A stretch of 64,000 nt of DNA, taken from an uncultured Eubacteriales bacterium (GTDB lineage Bacteria; Bacillota; Clostridia; UBA1381). The notes under the pieces are model-generated. The model saw only the letters and a list, made by a program, of their open reading frames with translations. It ran no database searches and was not told where the DNA came from. The stretch lies in NCBI GenBank assembly GCA_905199755.1, contig CAJKHT010000005.1:11378-75377 (forward strand), in the 5' to 3' direction. The first letter of the stretch is position 1; each line of letters opens with the position of its first letter. The translations under genes and the position numbers were made by a program. Below are positions 1-9,156 of this stretch, one piece after another.

Positions 1-153
1 AAGGTCCATATCATCAAGGAGCTGTTCCTGCATGTCACGCTCCTCAACCTCGCCCGTCAGCTCAAGCAAACGGTCCGCCAGCGTAGACTTGCCGTGGTCT
101 ATATGTGCTATAATACTGAAATTTCTTATTTTTTCCTGTCTGTCATTAGGCAT
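1..153 (-). CDS. lepA: Elongation factor 4 (LepA), N-terminal fragment cut by window edge
   Basis: The first 51 codons of a translational GTPase are present and the rest lies outside the window. The sequence shows the G1 motif [15 protein letters not shown] near residues 16-30, followed by a stretch ending LDDMDL, which is the usual LepA/EF4 start (EF-Tu and EF-G differ here). LepA is a ribosome-associated GTPase that back-translocates or remodels stalled ribosomes. I chose the ATG at 153 because a GGAGA ribosome binding site lies 9 bases upstream; an in-frame ATG at 168 would leave this site inside the gene. A promoter lies at 188-216. Identification rests on the N-terminus only. Confidence 0.9.
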   Translation of the reverse strand, partial: MPNDRQEKIRNFSIIAHIDHGKSTLADRLLELTGEVEERDMQEQLLDDMDL

Positions 154-187
154 TGCATATTTCTCCATTCTGTTATATACATGATAT

Positions 188-216
188 ATTATACCATAAA
201 TTTCGCGCTGTTACAA
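188..216 (-). promoter_or_regulatory. Sigma-A promoter for lepA
   Basis: On the minus strand TTGTAA (211-216), a 17-base spacer and TATAAT (188-193) preceded by TGG, giving an extended -10. It lies between the end of the SLH-vWA gene and lepA. Confidence 0.65.
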
Positions 217-237
217 TACCCTATGATTAATAAATAT

Positions 238-2298
238 TCACTTTATATATCTCAGCAAATCCACCAGCTGAATAAACTCCGTCTTTATTCCGAATTTATC
301 CTCGTCCTTTCCCTGCTTTGCCAGATTTATAACACTGTCATAATCCGATGTGCCTTTATACTCGCTGTCATTTAAAATCATTCCGAGTTCCGCGGCGGCA
401 GCGGCAAAGCACATATTTTTGCTCATGCTGTCCGATACTGTGTTTTCCGCCGGATATTCCTTTAAAATGCTTTCATCGCCATCGGGAAGCTTATACCTGA
501 GCTTTACGTCCATAAGCTCGCTGCTTTGGCTGTATATGCTCTTGCTGTACCTAAGAGAATCATCTCCCGTTATGCTTTCGCCGTCCGCGGCAGTCACTAT
601 CTCATAAAGCGCCGTCACATTCGCACCTGCGCCCAGCTCGCCCGCGTCTTTTTTGTCATTTTCAAAATCCTCCGCATTGAGAAGCCTGTTTTCATAGCCC
701 ACAAGACGGTATTCCTTTACAACGGCAGGATTAAACTCGACCTGGATTTTGACGTCCTTTGCAATGGTATAGAGTGTTTTTGTCATTTCATCGGCAAGCA
801 CCTTCTTTGCCTCACGCAGATTATCTATATAGTAATAATTTCCGTTGCCGTTATCAGCCATTATTTCCATCTTGGAGTCCTTGTAGTTTCCCGTTCCGAA
901 GCCGAGAACGCTTATATATATTCCGTTGTCTCTCTTTTTTTCCACTGTGTCTTTAAGCTCACCGTCAGACGTGATACCGACATTGAAATCACCGTCCGTA
1001 CAAAGAATTATGCGGTTATTTCCGCTGCACTTAAATTTCTCCGCCTGTTCGTAGGCAAGCTGCAAGCCTGCCTCGCCGTTTGTCGAACCGCCTGCGTGCA
1101 GTGAATTTATGCATGACATAATCTTTTCTCTTTCGGCGGCACTCACACCGCTCAAAAGTACCTGTGTACCGCCCGCATACGTAACAACCGAAATAGTGTC
1201 GCGTTCATCAAGCCTGTCAAGCAGCAGACTCATTGAATGCTTTATAAGCGGCAGCTTGTTTGCCGCATACATGGAGCCTGAAACATCAATAAGAAATACA
1301 AGGTTCTGCGGCTGACGTTCTTTAAGCGACATTTCTTCGCCCTGAATATTAATCATTGCCAGCTTGTTTGCTTCGTTCCACGGGCATTGCGCCACCTCCG
1401 CCGTGACTGAAAACGGCGTGCCGTCCGACGGCTGCGAAAGATTATAATCAAAATAATTTATCAGCTCTTCGCTCCTTATTGAGCCTTTGGGCGGTATCTG
1501 ACCGTTTACGATATATCGGCGCATATTTGAATATGATGCCGTATCCGTATCAATCGAAAATGTTGACAGCGGTGAAACCGATGCTTTTTTAAACACATTT
1601 TCATCATTTTGTGTATATTCCTCCGTATTGTAATACGTATTCGGCATAACGGGCATGCACTTGGCGCTCTCGGCGCTCATCGCACCTCCGCCGCCTCCTG
1701 CCGCTCCCGATGATGCCGCCGCTGTCGAATCCATTGCATATATATTGTCGATGCCGCCGTCATTCAGGTAAAATAAACCGTTTTTTATTCCCTCAGATAC
1801 ATTATATATCAGATTTACCGTATCAAGGCGAGTCATATATTCTCCGATAGATGCATTTACATTATCAAGACATTGATTATCTATCGCAAACCGTATATAT
1901 CCCTGCGGATAGTCACGCTCCGCGCCCTCCGCCGTATATACCGCCATTTTTACCGCCTGTTCATATGTGATATTATCGTCAGGTCTTACCGTGCCGTCAT
2001 CAAAGCCGTTGATTATTCCGTATTCTGCGGCAATCATTATGTACGAATACGCCCAATGCTCCTCGCTTAAATCCTTAAAAGCCGTTTTCATATCCGATTT
2101 TGCTTCGAGACCGAAAGCCTCCGCAGCCATTTTCGCAAATTCCGCGCGCGTTACATAGCTGTCAAGCTTTAAATCACCGTTTTCATCACCGCAAAGAATA
2201 TTTTGTTCCGTAAGGCTCTGCACCGCTTTGTCATAATCTGCATATGCAGTCGATGCAAAAAGTGAAGCCGCAATAACAGCCGATAAAATTTTCTTCAT
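238..2298 (-). CDS. Secreted SLH-domain protein with von Willebrand factor A domain (YfbK-like)
   Basis: A 686-residue exported protein. The signal peptide ends at STAYA (about residue 20). Residues ~22-190 hold SLH-type repeats (VTRAEFAKMAAEAFG), which bind secondary cell-wall polymer. After a Gly/Ala linker comes a YfbK-type N-terminal region (~230-330) and a vWA domain (~330-510) with a complete MIDAS start DVSGSM and the metal-site segment CTDGDFNVG. The remainder matches the C-terminal region of YfbK-like proteins. The start is the ATG at 2298 with AAAGGAACGG upstream; an upstream in-frame start has no such site. It is the last gene of an operon with an ECF sigma factor and a putative anti-sigma factor, 53 bases after the latter. 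A metal-dependent adhesion or surface-protein-binding role is inferred; no ligand is known. Confidence 0.85.
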   Translation of the reverse strand: MKKILSAVIAASLFASTAYADYDKAVQSLTEQNILCGDENGDLKLDSYVTRAEFAKMAAEAFGLEAKSDMKTAFKDLSEEHWAYSYIMIAAEYGIINGFDDGTVRPDDNITYEQAVKMAVYTAEGAERDYPQGYIRFAIDNQCLDNVNASIGEYMTRLDTVNLIYNVSEGIKNGLFYLNDGGIDNIYAMDSTAAASSGAAGGGGGAMSAESAKCMPVMPNTYYNTEEYTQNDENVFKKASVSPLSTFSIDTDTASYSNMRRYIVNGQIPPKGSIRSEELINYFDYNLSQPSDGTPFSVTAEVAQCPWNEANKLAMINIQGEEMSLKERQPQNLVFLIDVSGSMYAANKLPLIKHSMSLLLDRLDERDTISVVTYAGGTQVLLSGVSAAEREKIMSCINSLHAGGSTNGEAGLQLAYEQAEKFKCSGNNRIILCTDGDFNVGITSDGELKDTVEKKRDNGIYISVLGFGTGNYKDSKMEIMADNGNGNYYYIDNLREAKKVLADEMTKTLYTIAKDVKIQVEFNPAVVKEYRLVGYENRLLNAEDFENDKKDAGELGAGANVTALYEIVTAADGESITGDDSLRYSKSIYSQSSELMDVKLRYKLPDGDESILKEYPAENTVSDSMSKNMCFAAAAAELGMILNDSEYKGTSDYDSVINLAKQGKDEDKFGIKTEFIQLVDLLRYIK

Positions 2299-2351
2299 AA
2301 ATATAACCGTTCCTTTCCGTGCCGCAGGGCACAAAGCTTAAGCTTTCCCCG

Positions 2352-3479
2352 TCAGCCCTTCTCCGTCATTGAAGCAAGGATATTTTCCAGCTCCTCCGTG
2401 CTTATTCCGTCCGCATTTATTATGTATGATACCTCGTTGATTATAATATAGCATCTGTACCCTTTTTCCGTTCCTATAGCCACCGCCGGTATTCCGCACA
2501 CATCACTTGCCGTATAATGCGTATCGGACAGATATGTCTGCGCCGCCGTCAGATTTTTTGATGTTATAATCGTTATATACCTGTCGTTATTGCCCTCATA
2601 CGGGAATATACGGTTATCCAGAAGAGGGTTTCCCTCATTATCCACAGCCGTAAGCACCGTATCGTTTCCTATATATGCAAAATCTTCGGGCAAGGTAATG
2701 TTTTTGAATAAATCCGTTCCCAGATATTCAAAATAGCGCTCGCTGCTCCATTCCTCGCTGCTGTAATCCGCCGTTTTTGCGGCAGCGGAATATGCAACGG
2801 CTGCTCCTCCGTTCGACGGAGTGTAATCAGTATAGTTCACACTTAATACAACCGTTTTCTTCTGTATTTCCGCTTTCTGCCGCGGAGCTTCCTCTTTTTC
2901 CGCCGTAAAGCTGTATTCCTTTAAGCCGTTCGTCTGCTGTGTCCGAACATCTTCCTCGGACAAATCCCTTTGCGGTGCGGCGGCTGCCGTCGGTTTTTCC
3001 GTTACAGACGGTTTTTCGGAATATTCCGCCGTGGCATCATCATTTTTTGCTTTTGCAGCGGCACCGCTTTTTTCCGCCGTTTTTGCCTGTGTGCTTTTTT
3101 TCGGAGTTAGCGTTGCTTTCGGTGCGGCGGAAGCACTTGTCCTTGGCTTTTTCGTTGCGTGACTGCCGATGCTCCGCGATTCATCGTCTTTTTCGGGCAA
3201 AGGTGACACGGGCATTTTTGTTGCTGCCGATGTCCTGTCATCATCGCCGTTATAAGTCACACTTTCGGATATTACGCCGTCCGTATTCTTATTCATAAGC
3301 CTTGGCAGTGCATAAGCCGAAGCCGAAATAACCACGGCTGCCGCCGCTGCTGCCGAAACATATCTGTACGGTGTAATTTTCTTTTTATTTTTAAGGCGCA
3401 TTACCTTTTCCAAAAGCTCATCCCCGGCATGGATGCTGTCATTGGCTTTTTTAAATTCATCTTCAAACAAGTGCTTCAC
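2352..3479 (-). CDS. Putative anti-sigma factor, single-pass membrane protein
   Basis: A 375-residue protein with a charged cytoplasmic N-terminus (~1-38), one transmembrane helix (~40-60, Ala/Val rich), a long low-complexity Ala/Lys/Thr/Pro linker (~80-190) and a folded C-terminal domain (~240-375). The C-terminus ends in a segment like that of DUF4367-type surface domains (SYIINADGISTEELENIL). It overlaps the ECF sigma gene by 17 bases, so the two are translationally coupled. This arrangement is the usual one for a membrane anti-sigma factor that releases its sigma factor after an extracytoplasmic signal. The role is inferred from context and topology; no zinc-binding anti-sigma motif is visible at the N-terminus. 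Confidence 0.65.
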   Translation of the reverse strand: MKHLFEDEFKKANDSIHAGDELLEKVMRLKNKKKITPYRYVSAAAAAAVVISASAYALPRLMNKNTDGVISESVTYNGDDDRTSAATKMPVSPLPEKDDESRSIGSHATKKPRTSASAAPKATLTPKKSTQAKTAEKSGAAAKAKNDDATAEYSEKPSVTEKPTAAAAPQRDLSEEDVRTQQTNGLKEYSFTAEKEEAPRQKAEIQKKTVVLSVNYTDYTPSNGGAAVAYSAAAKTADYSSEEWSSERYFEYLGTDLFKNITLPEDFAYIGNDTVLTAVDNEGNPLLDNRIFPYEGNNDRYITIITSKNLTAAQTYLSDTHYTASDVCGIPAVAIGTEKGYRCYIIINEVSYIINADGISTEELENILASMTEKG

Positions 3480-3954
3480 CTCCCTTAAGCTTTTCTTTCA
3501 GCAGCTCACGTCCGCGATAGAGCTGCGATTTTACCGTTCCCTCACTCAGCGACATATCCTCTGCGATTTCCTTAACCGACAGTTTTTCATAATAATACAA
3601 ATATATCACCGTCCTATACTTTTTCGGAAGCTCGTTAACTGCGTAGTACACATCGCTTTGCTCCTGTGTTTCAAACGACAAATCTTCCGTAAGAGGGACT
3701 GTTTTCTTAAACCACGATCCTGCAAAGATTTTTTTTGAACAGTTTATCGTGACACGTATAAGCCACGCTTTTATGTGTTCCTCGCTTTCAAACACCTTAT
3801 TGCTTTGAAAATACTTCAAAAACACATCCTGAACAACGTCCTCCGCATGCTCTCTTGATCCGGTCTGAGAAAGGGCAAGCCTGTAAACCATGTCTATGTA
3901 CTTTTTTACAACCTCATCCGATGAAATGCCGGCGTTCATCTCCGAGTAAGCCAT
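3463..3954 (-). CDS. ECF-type RNA polymerase sigma factor
   Basis: A 163-residue sigma-70 family protein of the extracytoplasmic function group. Region 2 (~15-85) contains the core-binding helix DVVQDVFLKYF and a -10 recognition segment with KAWLIRVTINCSKK. Region 4 (~105-155) has LPKKYRTVIYLYYYEKLSVK and the helix-turn-helix SLSEGTVKSQLYRGRELLKE. It directs RNA polymerase to its own small regulon, probably including this operon. Upstream at 3988-4003 is an AACC-N8-GGTT element that could be part of an autoregulated ECF promoter (the AAC motif is typical of ECF -35 sites), but this is weak. A purine-rich site AAGGGGGGA precedes the ATG. Confidence 0.93.
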   Translation of the reverse strand: MAYSEMNAGISSDEVVKKYIDMVYRLALSQTGSREHAEDVVQDVFLKYFQSNKVFESEEHIKAWLIRVTINCSKKIFAGSWFKKTVPLTEDLSFETQEQSDVYYAVNELPKKYRTVIYLYYYEKLSVKEIAEDMSLSEGTVKSQLYRGRELLKEKLKGGEALV

Positions 3955-4085
3955 ACCGTCTGTCCCCCCTTACTAATAATATCCTTTAACCGCCCGTTTG
4001 GTTGCATAAATTTACAAATTTTTTTATCAATTTTATTATACTATATCCCGGCACTCAAATCAACCGTATTTTATTGATGCGGTTA

Positions 4086-4114
4086 TTGACTTTTTCCGCA
4101 CGCGGTGTTATAAT
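4086..4114 (+). promoter_or_regulatory. Sigma-A promoter for the MATE gene
   Basis: TTGACT (4086-4091), exactly 17 bases, TATAAT (4109-4114), 32 bases upstream of the start codon. Confidence 0.85.
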
Positions 4115-4146
4115 TCGACTTAGACTGAAAATCGGGGGAACAGGAA

Positions 4147-5490
4147 ATGAACACTCAATCGGATTACGATTTTTTCGGAAAAGAAAGCATAAGTAAAATA
4201 TTATTAAAGGTCTCACCGCCGGTAATGCTTGCACAGCTGATACAGGCGCTTTACAATATAGTGGACAGTTTTTTTGTCGGCAGATATTCCGCAGATGCGC
4301 TTACCGCCGTTACGGTAATTTATCCGATGCAGCTTATCATTATTGCACTTGCTGTCGGTACGGGTGTCGGAGTGAATACATATATGGCGCGCAAATATGC
4401 GCAGCATGATGAAAAAAGTGCCGATGCCGCAGCAGGCACATGCGCAGTGCTGGCTTTTTTGTCATGGGCTGTTTTTGCAGCAGTTGCCGCCGTTATTATG
4501 CCGCGATATGTTTCAACCTCCGCAAAAGAGCCGGGTGCCGTGGCACAGGCAATTACATACGGTAATATTGTATGCATAGGCAGTCTCGGTACATTTCTTG
4601 AGGGTACATGGTCAAAGGTGCATCAGGCAAAGGGTAATATGCTCCTCCCTATGATTGCACAGGTTGCCGGTGCTTTGATAAACGTTATTTTTGATCCGCT
4701 TCTTATTTTCGGAATAGGATTTTTCCCGAAGCTCGGTGCGGCGGGAGCGGCATATGCCACAATCTTCGGACAGTTTACAGCGGCTGTCATTGTCGGTATA
4801 AAGGGTTTTCGCATACCGCCTCGCATAGCGCAAATGCCGCATTACGTGAAACGGATATATCTGTACGGCTATTCCTCGATATTTATGCAGGCTCTTTATA
4901 CGGTATATATCGTGGGACTTAATGTGACGCTCGCTTCTTTTTCGGATTCCGCGGTAACAGTGCTCGGTCTTTACTATAAAGCACAGAGCTTCTTCTTTAT
5001 TCCGCTGTTTGGTCTCGAAACCTGCATAGTACCTGTTATAAGCTATAATTATACGGCGAAAAGCTATGACCGCTGCCGCGAAACGATGCGGATTTCGTTC
5101 ATGGCATCACTGCTGTTCATGATATTTGGCGTTATATGCTTTGTGATTTTCCCGAAGCCGCTTATACGTCTGTTTTCAACATCGGAACAGGTAATGGAAA
5201 TAGGACGGATTGCATTCCCCATTATAGGTTCAAGCTTTTTACCGGCAGTTTTTTCGCTTATGCTGCCCGTATTTTTCCAGGCAATAGGCAAGGGCATACC
5301 GAGTATGTTTATGTCGCTTATGCGGCAGATATTTCTGCTGCTGCCGGTGTTTAAGCTGCTGTCAAAAATCGGGCTTAATTATACATGGTTTGCATTTCCC
5401 ATCGCCGAGGTTGTTTCGGGAGCTATAGGAATGATGCTTTACTTTTCCTGCATACGCAAATGGCAACAGGAAAGTAACCTTATTATATAA
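4147..5490 (+). CDS. MATE-family multidrug/Na+ antiporter
   Basis: A 447-residue integral membrane protein with about twelve hydrophobic segments. The N-terminus matches the MATE family: SKILLKVSPPVMLAQLIQAL followed by YNIVDSFFVGRYSADALTAV. The two halves repeat this architecture, with AQVAGALINVIFDPLLIFG before the middle. Such proteins export organic cations or other small molecules using Na+ or H+ gradients; the substrate here is unknown. It is monocistronic, with its own consensus promoter and a hairpin terminator at 5505-5542, and is divergent from the ECF sigma operon. The start is the ATG at 4147 with AGGA just upstream. Confidence 0.9.
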   Translation: MNTQSDYDFFGKESISKILLKVSPPVMLAQLIQALYNIVDSFFVGRYSADALTAVTVIYPMQLIIIALAVGTGVGVNTYMARKYAQHDEKSADAAAGTCAVLAFLSWAVFAAVAAVIMPRYVSTSAKEPGAVAQAITYGNIVCIGSLGTFLEGTWSKVHQAKGNMLLPMIAQVAGALINVIFDPLLIFGIGFFPKLGAAGAAYATIFGQFTAAVIVGIKGFRIPPRIAQMPHYVKRIYLYGYSSIFMQALYTVYIVGLNVTLASFSDSAVTVLGLYYKAQSFFFIPLFGLETCIVPVISYNYTAKSYDRCRETMRISFMASLLFMIFGVICFVIFPKPLIRLFSTSEQVMEIGRIAFPIIGSSFLPAVFSLMLPVFFQAIGKGIPSMFMSLMRQIFLLLPVFKLLSKIGLNYTWFAFPIAEVVSGAIGMMLYFSCIRKWQQESNLII

Positions 5491-5504
5491 ATTTTACTGA
5501 TAAA

Positions 5505-5542
5505 AAAACAGCCTCCGCTGTTAAAGAACGGAGGTTGTTTTT
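5505..5542. terminator. Bidirectional intrinsic terminator
   Basis: Inverted repeat AACAGCCTCCG (5507-5517) / CGGAGGTTGTT (5529-5539), one G-U class mismatch, flanked by A7 on the left and T5 on the right. It serves the MATE gene and the convergent SLH gene. Confidence 0.85.
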
Positions 5543-5555
5543 ATTTATATACTTT

Positions 5556-6785
5556 TTAGCCTATAGCTCTGTAAAGGAACGTAGCTATCTGTCCTCTCGA
5601 GCAAATTGTATCGGGTGCAAATTCAGTGTCGGAAACACCGCTTGTAACCTTGTTGAAAACTGCCCATTCCACAGCTGTGGCATATTCGGCACTTTCATCT
5701 ACGTCATCAAATGAGCCCTGATATTCTAAGTCGGGAGCATCTGCGTTTTTCCAAAGATATTCAACCGTTGAAGCTCTTGTGCAAGGAGTATCGCCCGCAA
5801 ATTCGTCACCTGAAACCATATCCTTATTATATGCCCAGATTGCAGCGTCATAGTAATAATCGCTTGCCGAAACATCTGTGAAAGGATTTTCCGTGTCTGC
5901 TTTCGGAGCGCCTACCGCACGCCACAGGAAGGTTAAAATCTGCGCTCTTGTGCAAGTCTGATCCGGTGAGAACGTTGTTTCGCTTGTACCCAGTGTAATC
6001 GCATTTTTAACTGCCCATTTTACCGCTTCCGCATAGTATGCATCGTCCGCAACATCGGCAAAATCAACCGAAACCGACGGGGTGTTATCATCATCTGTTT
6101 TTGTATCTTCACCGGGTGTTACAGCCGTATCGTCCTTTGCTTCAAGCAGACTAAGAGTGTTGTAAACTCTGAATGTATCTGTTTCATTGTTCAGAGTACA
6201 TTTGATAAAGCATTTTACGGAGCCTTTTTTTGTTTCTGTTGAGTCTACCTTTTCAAATCCGTCGGCAAGCTCAAGCTGAGTTCCGTTTGTAACTGCTGCC
6301 TTTGCCATTTCGAGTATTTCCTCAGCCGTTATATCGGGAGCGAGAGAAATATTTTTGAAAACCGTACTTGCAGCCGCTATATCTTTTGCAAGATTTTCCT
6401 TATCGGCATTATTATCTGCCGCAGCGCCCGTAAGCATCGGAATTTTCATTGTATACATGTCCTGACGCTTATAAACTCCGCAGGTGAATGTAATATTTGC
6501 AAAAATTGAACCGTCTTTTTCGCTTGTAGCATTGTAAATTCTGTAGTCGGACTCTTTCGGGATTGAAAGCTCAACACTGCTTCCCTCGGGAAGAAGCTTT
6601 GCAGCCTCCGACAAAAATGCCTCAAGCGGCATATCATTGTAGCACATGAATGTGCTTTCGCTTGCTCTTATTGCTTTTTTTGCTGCGTTAATTTCACCCT
6701 CTTCATCAATTGCAAAAGCCGCGCAGGGTAAAATCGCAAATAATAAACACGCTGATAATAATAAGCTTAATATTTTCTTCATCAT
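5556..6785 (-). CDS. Secreted protein with two repeat modules and three C-terminal SLH domains
   Basis: A 409-residue exported protein. The signal peptide ends near residue 26 (CAAFA). Two copies of an ~85-residue module follow (~32-120 and ~130-218), each shaped like K.I...T.EEILEMAKAAV.NG followed by a segment ending in a short beta strand; I cannot assign this module to a named family. Residues ~235-409 are three SLH repeats (WAVKNAITLGTSETTFSPDQ; WAYNKDMVSGDEF; WAVFNKVTSGVSDTEFAPD) that anchor the protein to the cell wall. It lies 14 bases after its larger paralogue at 6800-8971, so the two form one operon. Two adjacent ATGs follow an AGGAG site; either could be the start. Confidence 0.85.
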   Translation of the reverse strand: MMKKILSLLLSACLLFAILPCAAFAIDEEGEINAAKKAIRASESTFMCYNDMPLEAFLSEAAKLLPEGSSVELSIPKESDYRIYNATSEKDGSIFANITFTCGVYKRQDMYTMKIPMLTGAAADNNADKENLAKDIAAASTVFKNISLAPDITAEEILEMAKAAVTNGTQLELADGFEKVDSTETKKGSVKCFIKCTLNNETDTFRVYNTLSLLEAKDDTAVTPGEDTKTDDDNTPSVSVDFADVADDAYYAEAVKWAVKNAITLGTSETTFSPDQTCTRAQILTFLWRAVGAPKADTENPFTDVSASDYYYDAAIWAYNKDMVSGDEFAGDTPCTRASTVEYLWKNADAPDLEYQGSFDDVDESAEYATAVEWAVFNKVTSGVSDTEFAPDTICSRGQIATFLYRAIG

Positions 6786-6799
6786 TATTCTCCTCTATT

Positions 6800-8971
6800 T
6801 TATATATTCTTTATTGCTCTGTTCAGGAAGGTAACAATCTGTCCTCTTGAACAAATGGTATCGGGCGAGAATGCAGTGTCGCTTGTACCGGTTGTAACAC
6901 CGTTTTCAACCGCCCATGAAACAGCCTGTGCATAGTCTGAGTCTGCCAAAACATCTTCAAAGGAATTTGAAGCGGTACTTTTGGGTGAATCCGCATTTTT
7001 CCATAGATATTCAACCGTTGAGGCTCTTGTGCAGGGTGTGTCTCCTTCAAATCTATTGCCGGAAACCATACCCTTGTTGTATGCCCAGATTGCCGCGTCG
7101 TAGTAATACGCGTCTGCGGAAATATCCGCAAACGGATTGTCGGCGCTTGCTTTCGGTGAACCTACCGCACGCCACAGGAACGTTAAAATCTGTGCTCTCG
7201 TGCAGGTCTGCTCCGGCGAAAATGTTGTTTCGCTTGTACCGGCGGTAATTGAATTTTTAACCGCCCAGCCGACTGCATCCGCAAAATAGTCCGTTGCCTT
7301 TACATCAACAAACGGCATTGAAGATTTTATATCTTTTTCAGTTTCCGCTTTTGCAGTATTGCCTGCCGTATTTCCGACTGCAAGAACTATCGGTTCGTCA
7401 ATACGAAGATTAAGCGTATAGCCCTCATCTGTTTTGCGCATATACGAAATATCAAGCGGAACATATGAAATCTGACCGTTTGACGCCGTGCAAATCAAAT
7501 AATCTTTCTGAAGCTCGTCTTCATCTATGTAATTTGTTTTGCCCGACGCGGTGACTGCCGATACAAGCCGATACTGCACACCTGCAAAAAGCTGAACGGC
7601 TGTTCCGTATTTTTCATCATCATATGCACCTGTGCCGATATAACTGTAGCCGCCATTCTGAATTGCAGCTCTGTGACCGTCGCTGTTCATCCATGAATCC
7701 ATTGCCCGTTTAGCCGATACTGCCATTGACGGAGCATCGCACCGATATATATTTTCACCCTCAGACGAAGCGGTAAAGTCCTGTATTGCGGTAAAAGGCG
7801 GCTGTCCGTTCGGTCTTTCATGAGAAAATTTTTCGGCAAGCTCAACCGCTCTGGTATCACATGCATTCTGAAGCTGCTCTATCATAGTAAGCAAAGACAC
7901 TCCGACCTTTTCGCGCTCAACATTGGTTAGCCTTAAAATTTCCCATTCTTCCTTATTGACTGAAATTTTGTCCGTCGGCATATTTCTTTCAAGCTGCGTA
8001 ATTTTTTCCGAGATACGGGTTTCCCTTTCCTCATTTCCCAAGGTCATAGTCAGATAACAGGTGATTTCGCCGTTTTCTTCAAAAGTGGCCTTCTTTTTGC
8101 TGAAGCTTTTAACGGAAACCTCCGAGCCGTTTTTTACAGCTTTTTTTGCCGCGGCAAGTATTTCCTCCGCGTTTGTCCTGTTTGTGAATACAACTTCACC
8201 TACCGCAACGCCCATCAGTTTTCTGTCCTCATCAATTGCTGTTGACGTTTCAGTGACTTCCACGGGAATTGTCTTTGCAACCGGAACTCTGTCCGAAATG
8301 CCGCCGCAGTCAAGTGTCAGCGTTGCCGAAACAGTCCCCTCAATCGTTGTGCTTGCCTTTACAAGCTTGAAATCGGATTTGTCCAGCGTCACAGTAACAC
8401 CGCTTTCAACAGCTGCTTTCGCCATATTTAAAATATCGTCCGCAGTGGTATTATTTGAAACTTCAAACTCCCATATTGCCACATTTATGGCTGACTTTGC
8501 CGCAGCAATGCTTTTTTTCGCCTCCGCGGTATTTTCGTTTGAAGTATTACCCGCGCTGTCAGAGTCATCATTTCCGTCATTAATACTCAAACCGCCCGAA
8601 GAAGAAAATTCCTTTTTTACCGAATATGCTTCCTCGGCATCGTCCAGATAGATTATTACATCCGCGCTCATGTATCCGGCATTTCCTCCCGTCGGACTCA
8701 CAATCCTGAATTTGTCGACCATAAAGCCTACGCCTACCCTGCCGTCAACAGTGTAATTGCATGCTTCAAAAATCAGATTTTCCAAATCTTCCCTGGTAAA
8801 GCTTTCATTGATATCAGTTTTATCCAACGATGTAAGCAGCTCGTCCATACTGCTTTCTACAGCGGTCTGCGCGTTGTTTACTTTTGTCATGGCATATACT
8901 GTCGGTAAAGACATATGCAAGGATGCTGTAAGCAGTGCTGCCGCACAAACATACGCTGTGAGTTTTTTCAT
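6800..8971 (-). CDS. Secreted CAP-domain protein with repeat modules and three SLH domains
   Basis: A 723-residue exported protein. The signal peptide ends near residue 27 (TVYA). Three copies of the ~85-100-residue module seen in its neighbour occupy ~30-345. A CAP/SCP domain follows (~350-475), with LRLTNVEREKVGV, the His-bearing AEKFSHERPNG, a GENIY strand and a SWMNSDGHRAAI segment. A spacer leads to three SLH repeats (~545-720) that are very similar to those of the downstream paralogue. CAP proteins are a broad extracellular family, and no enzymatic role can be read here. The gene has a consensus promoter at 9037-9065 and an AAGGAGATG site before the ATG. Confidence 0.88.
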   Translation of the reverse strand: MKKLTAYVCAAALLTASLHMSLPTVYAMTKVNNAQTAVESSMDELLTSLDKTDINESFTREDLENLIFEACNYTVDGRVGVGFMVDKFRIVSPTGGNAGYMSADVIIYLDDAEEAYSVKKEFSSSGGLSINDGNDDSDSAGNTSNENTAEAKKSIAAAKSAINVAIWEFEVSNNTTADDILNMAKAAVESGVTVTLDKSDFKLVKASTTIEGTVSATLTLDCGGISDRVPVAKTIPVEVTETSTAIDEDRKLMGVAVGEVVFTNRTNAEEILAAAKKAVKNGSEVSVKSFSKKKATFEENGEITCYLTMTLGNEERETRISEKITQLERNMPTDKISVNKEEWEILRLTNVEREKVGVSLLTMIEQLQNACDTRAVELAEKFSHERPNGQPPFTAIQDFTASSEGENIYRCDAPSMAVSAKRAMDSWMNSDGHRAAIQNGGYSYIGTGAYDDEKYGTAVQLFAGVQYRLVSAVTASGKTNYIDEDELQKDYLICTASNGQISYVPLDISYMRKTDEGYTLNLRIDEPIVLAVGNTAGNTAKAETEKDIKSSMPFVDVKATDYFADAVGWAVKNSITAGTSETTFSPEQTCTRAQILTFLWRAVGSPKASADNPFADISADAYYYDAAIWAYNKGMVSGNRFEGDTPCTRASTVEYLWKNADSPKSTASNSFEDVLADSDYAQAVSWAVENGVTTGTSDTAFSPDTICSRGQIVTFLNRAIKNI

Positions 8972-9036
8972 GTTTATTCATCTCCTTTTTCTGTTGTCAG
9001 CAGGTGCAAGGCATCAGTCACCTGCCCTATTTGCTG

Positions 9037-9065
9037 ATTATATCATATACTGTAATTAAATGCAA
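9037..9065 (-). promoter_or_regulatory. Sigma-A promoter for the CAP/SLH operon
   Basis: Minus strand TTGCAT (9060-9065), 17-base spacer, TATAAT (9037-9042). Confidence 0.8.
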
Positions 9066-9092
9066 GATTTTCGGACAAATTAAACCATATCA

Positions 9093-9121
9093 TTGACACA
9101 TTTATCTCGCAATGCTATAAT
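9093..9121 (+). promoter_or_regulatory. Fully consensus sigma-A promoter for rodA
   Basis: TTGACA (9093-9098), 17 bases, TATAAT (9116-9121). It is divergent from the CAP/SLH promoter, 27 bases from its -35. Confidence 0.88.
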
Positions 9122-9156
9122 ATAGATATAAATTCAGACAAACGGAGGAACTACAG

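Noticed and set aside
526..1104. Long plus-strand open frame opposite the SLH-vWA gene
   Set aside because: It is antisense to a well-supported gene, has no ribosome binding site and a composition unlike a protein.
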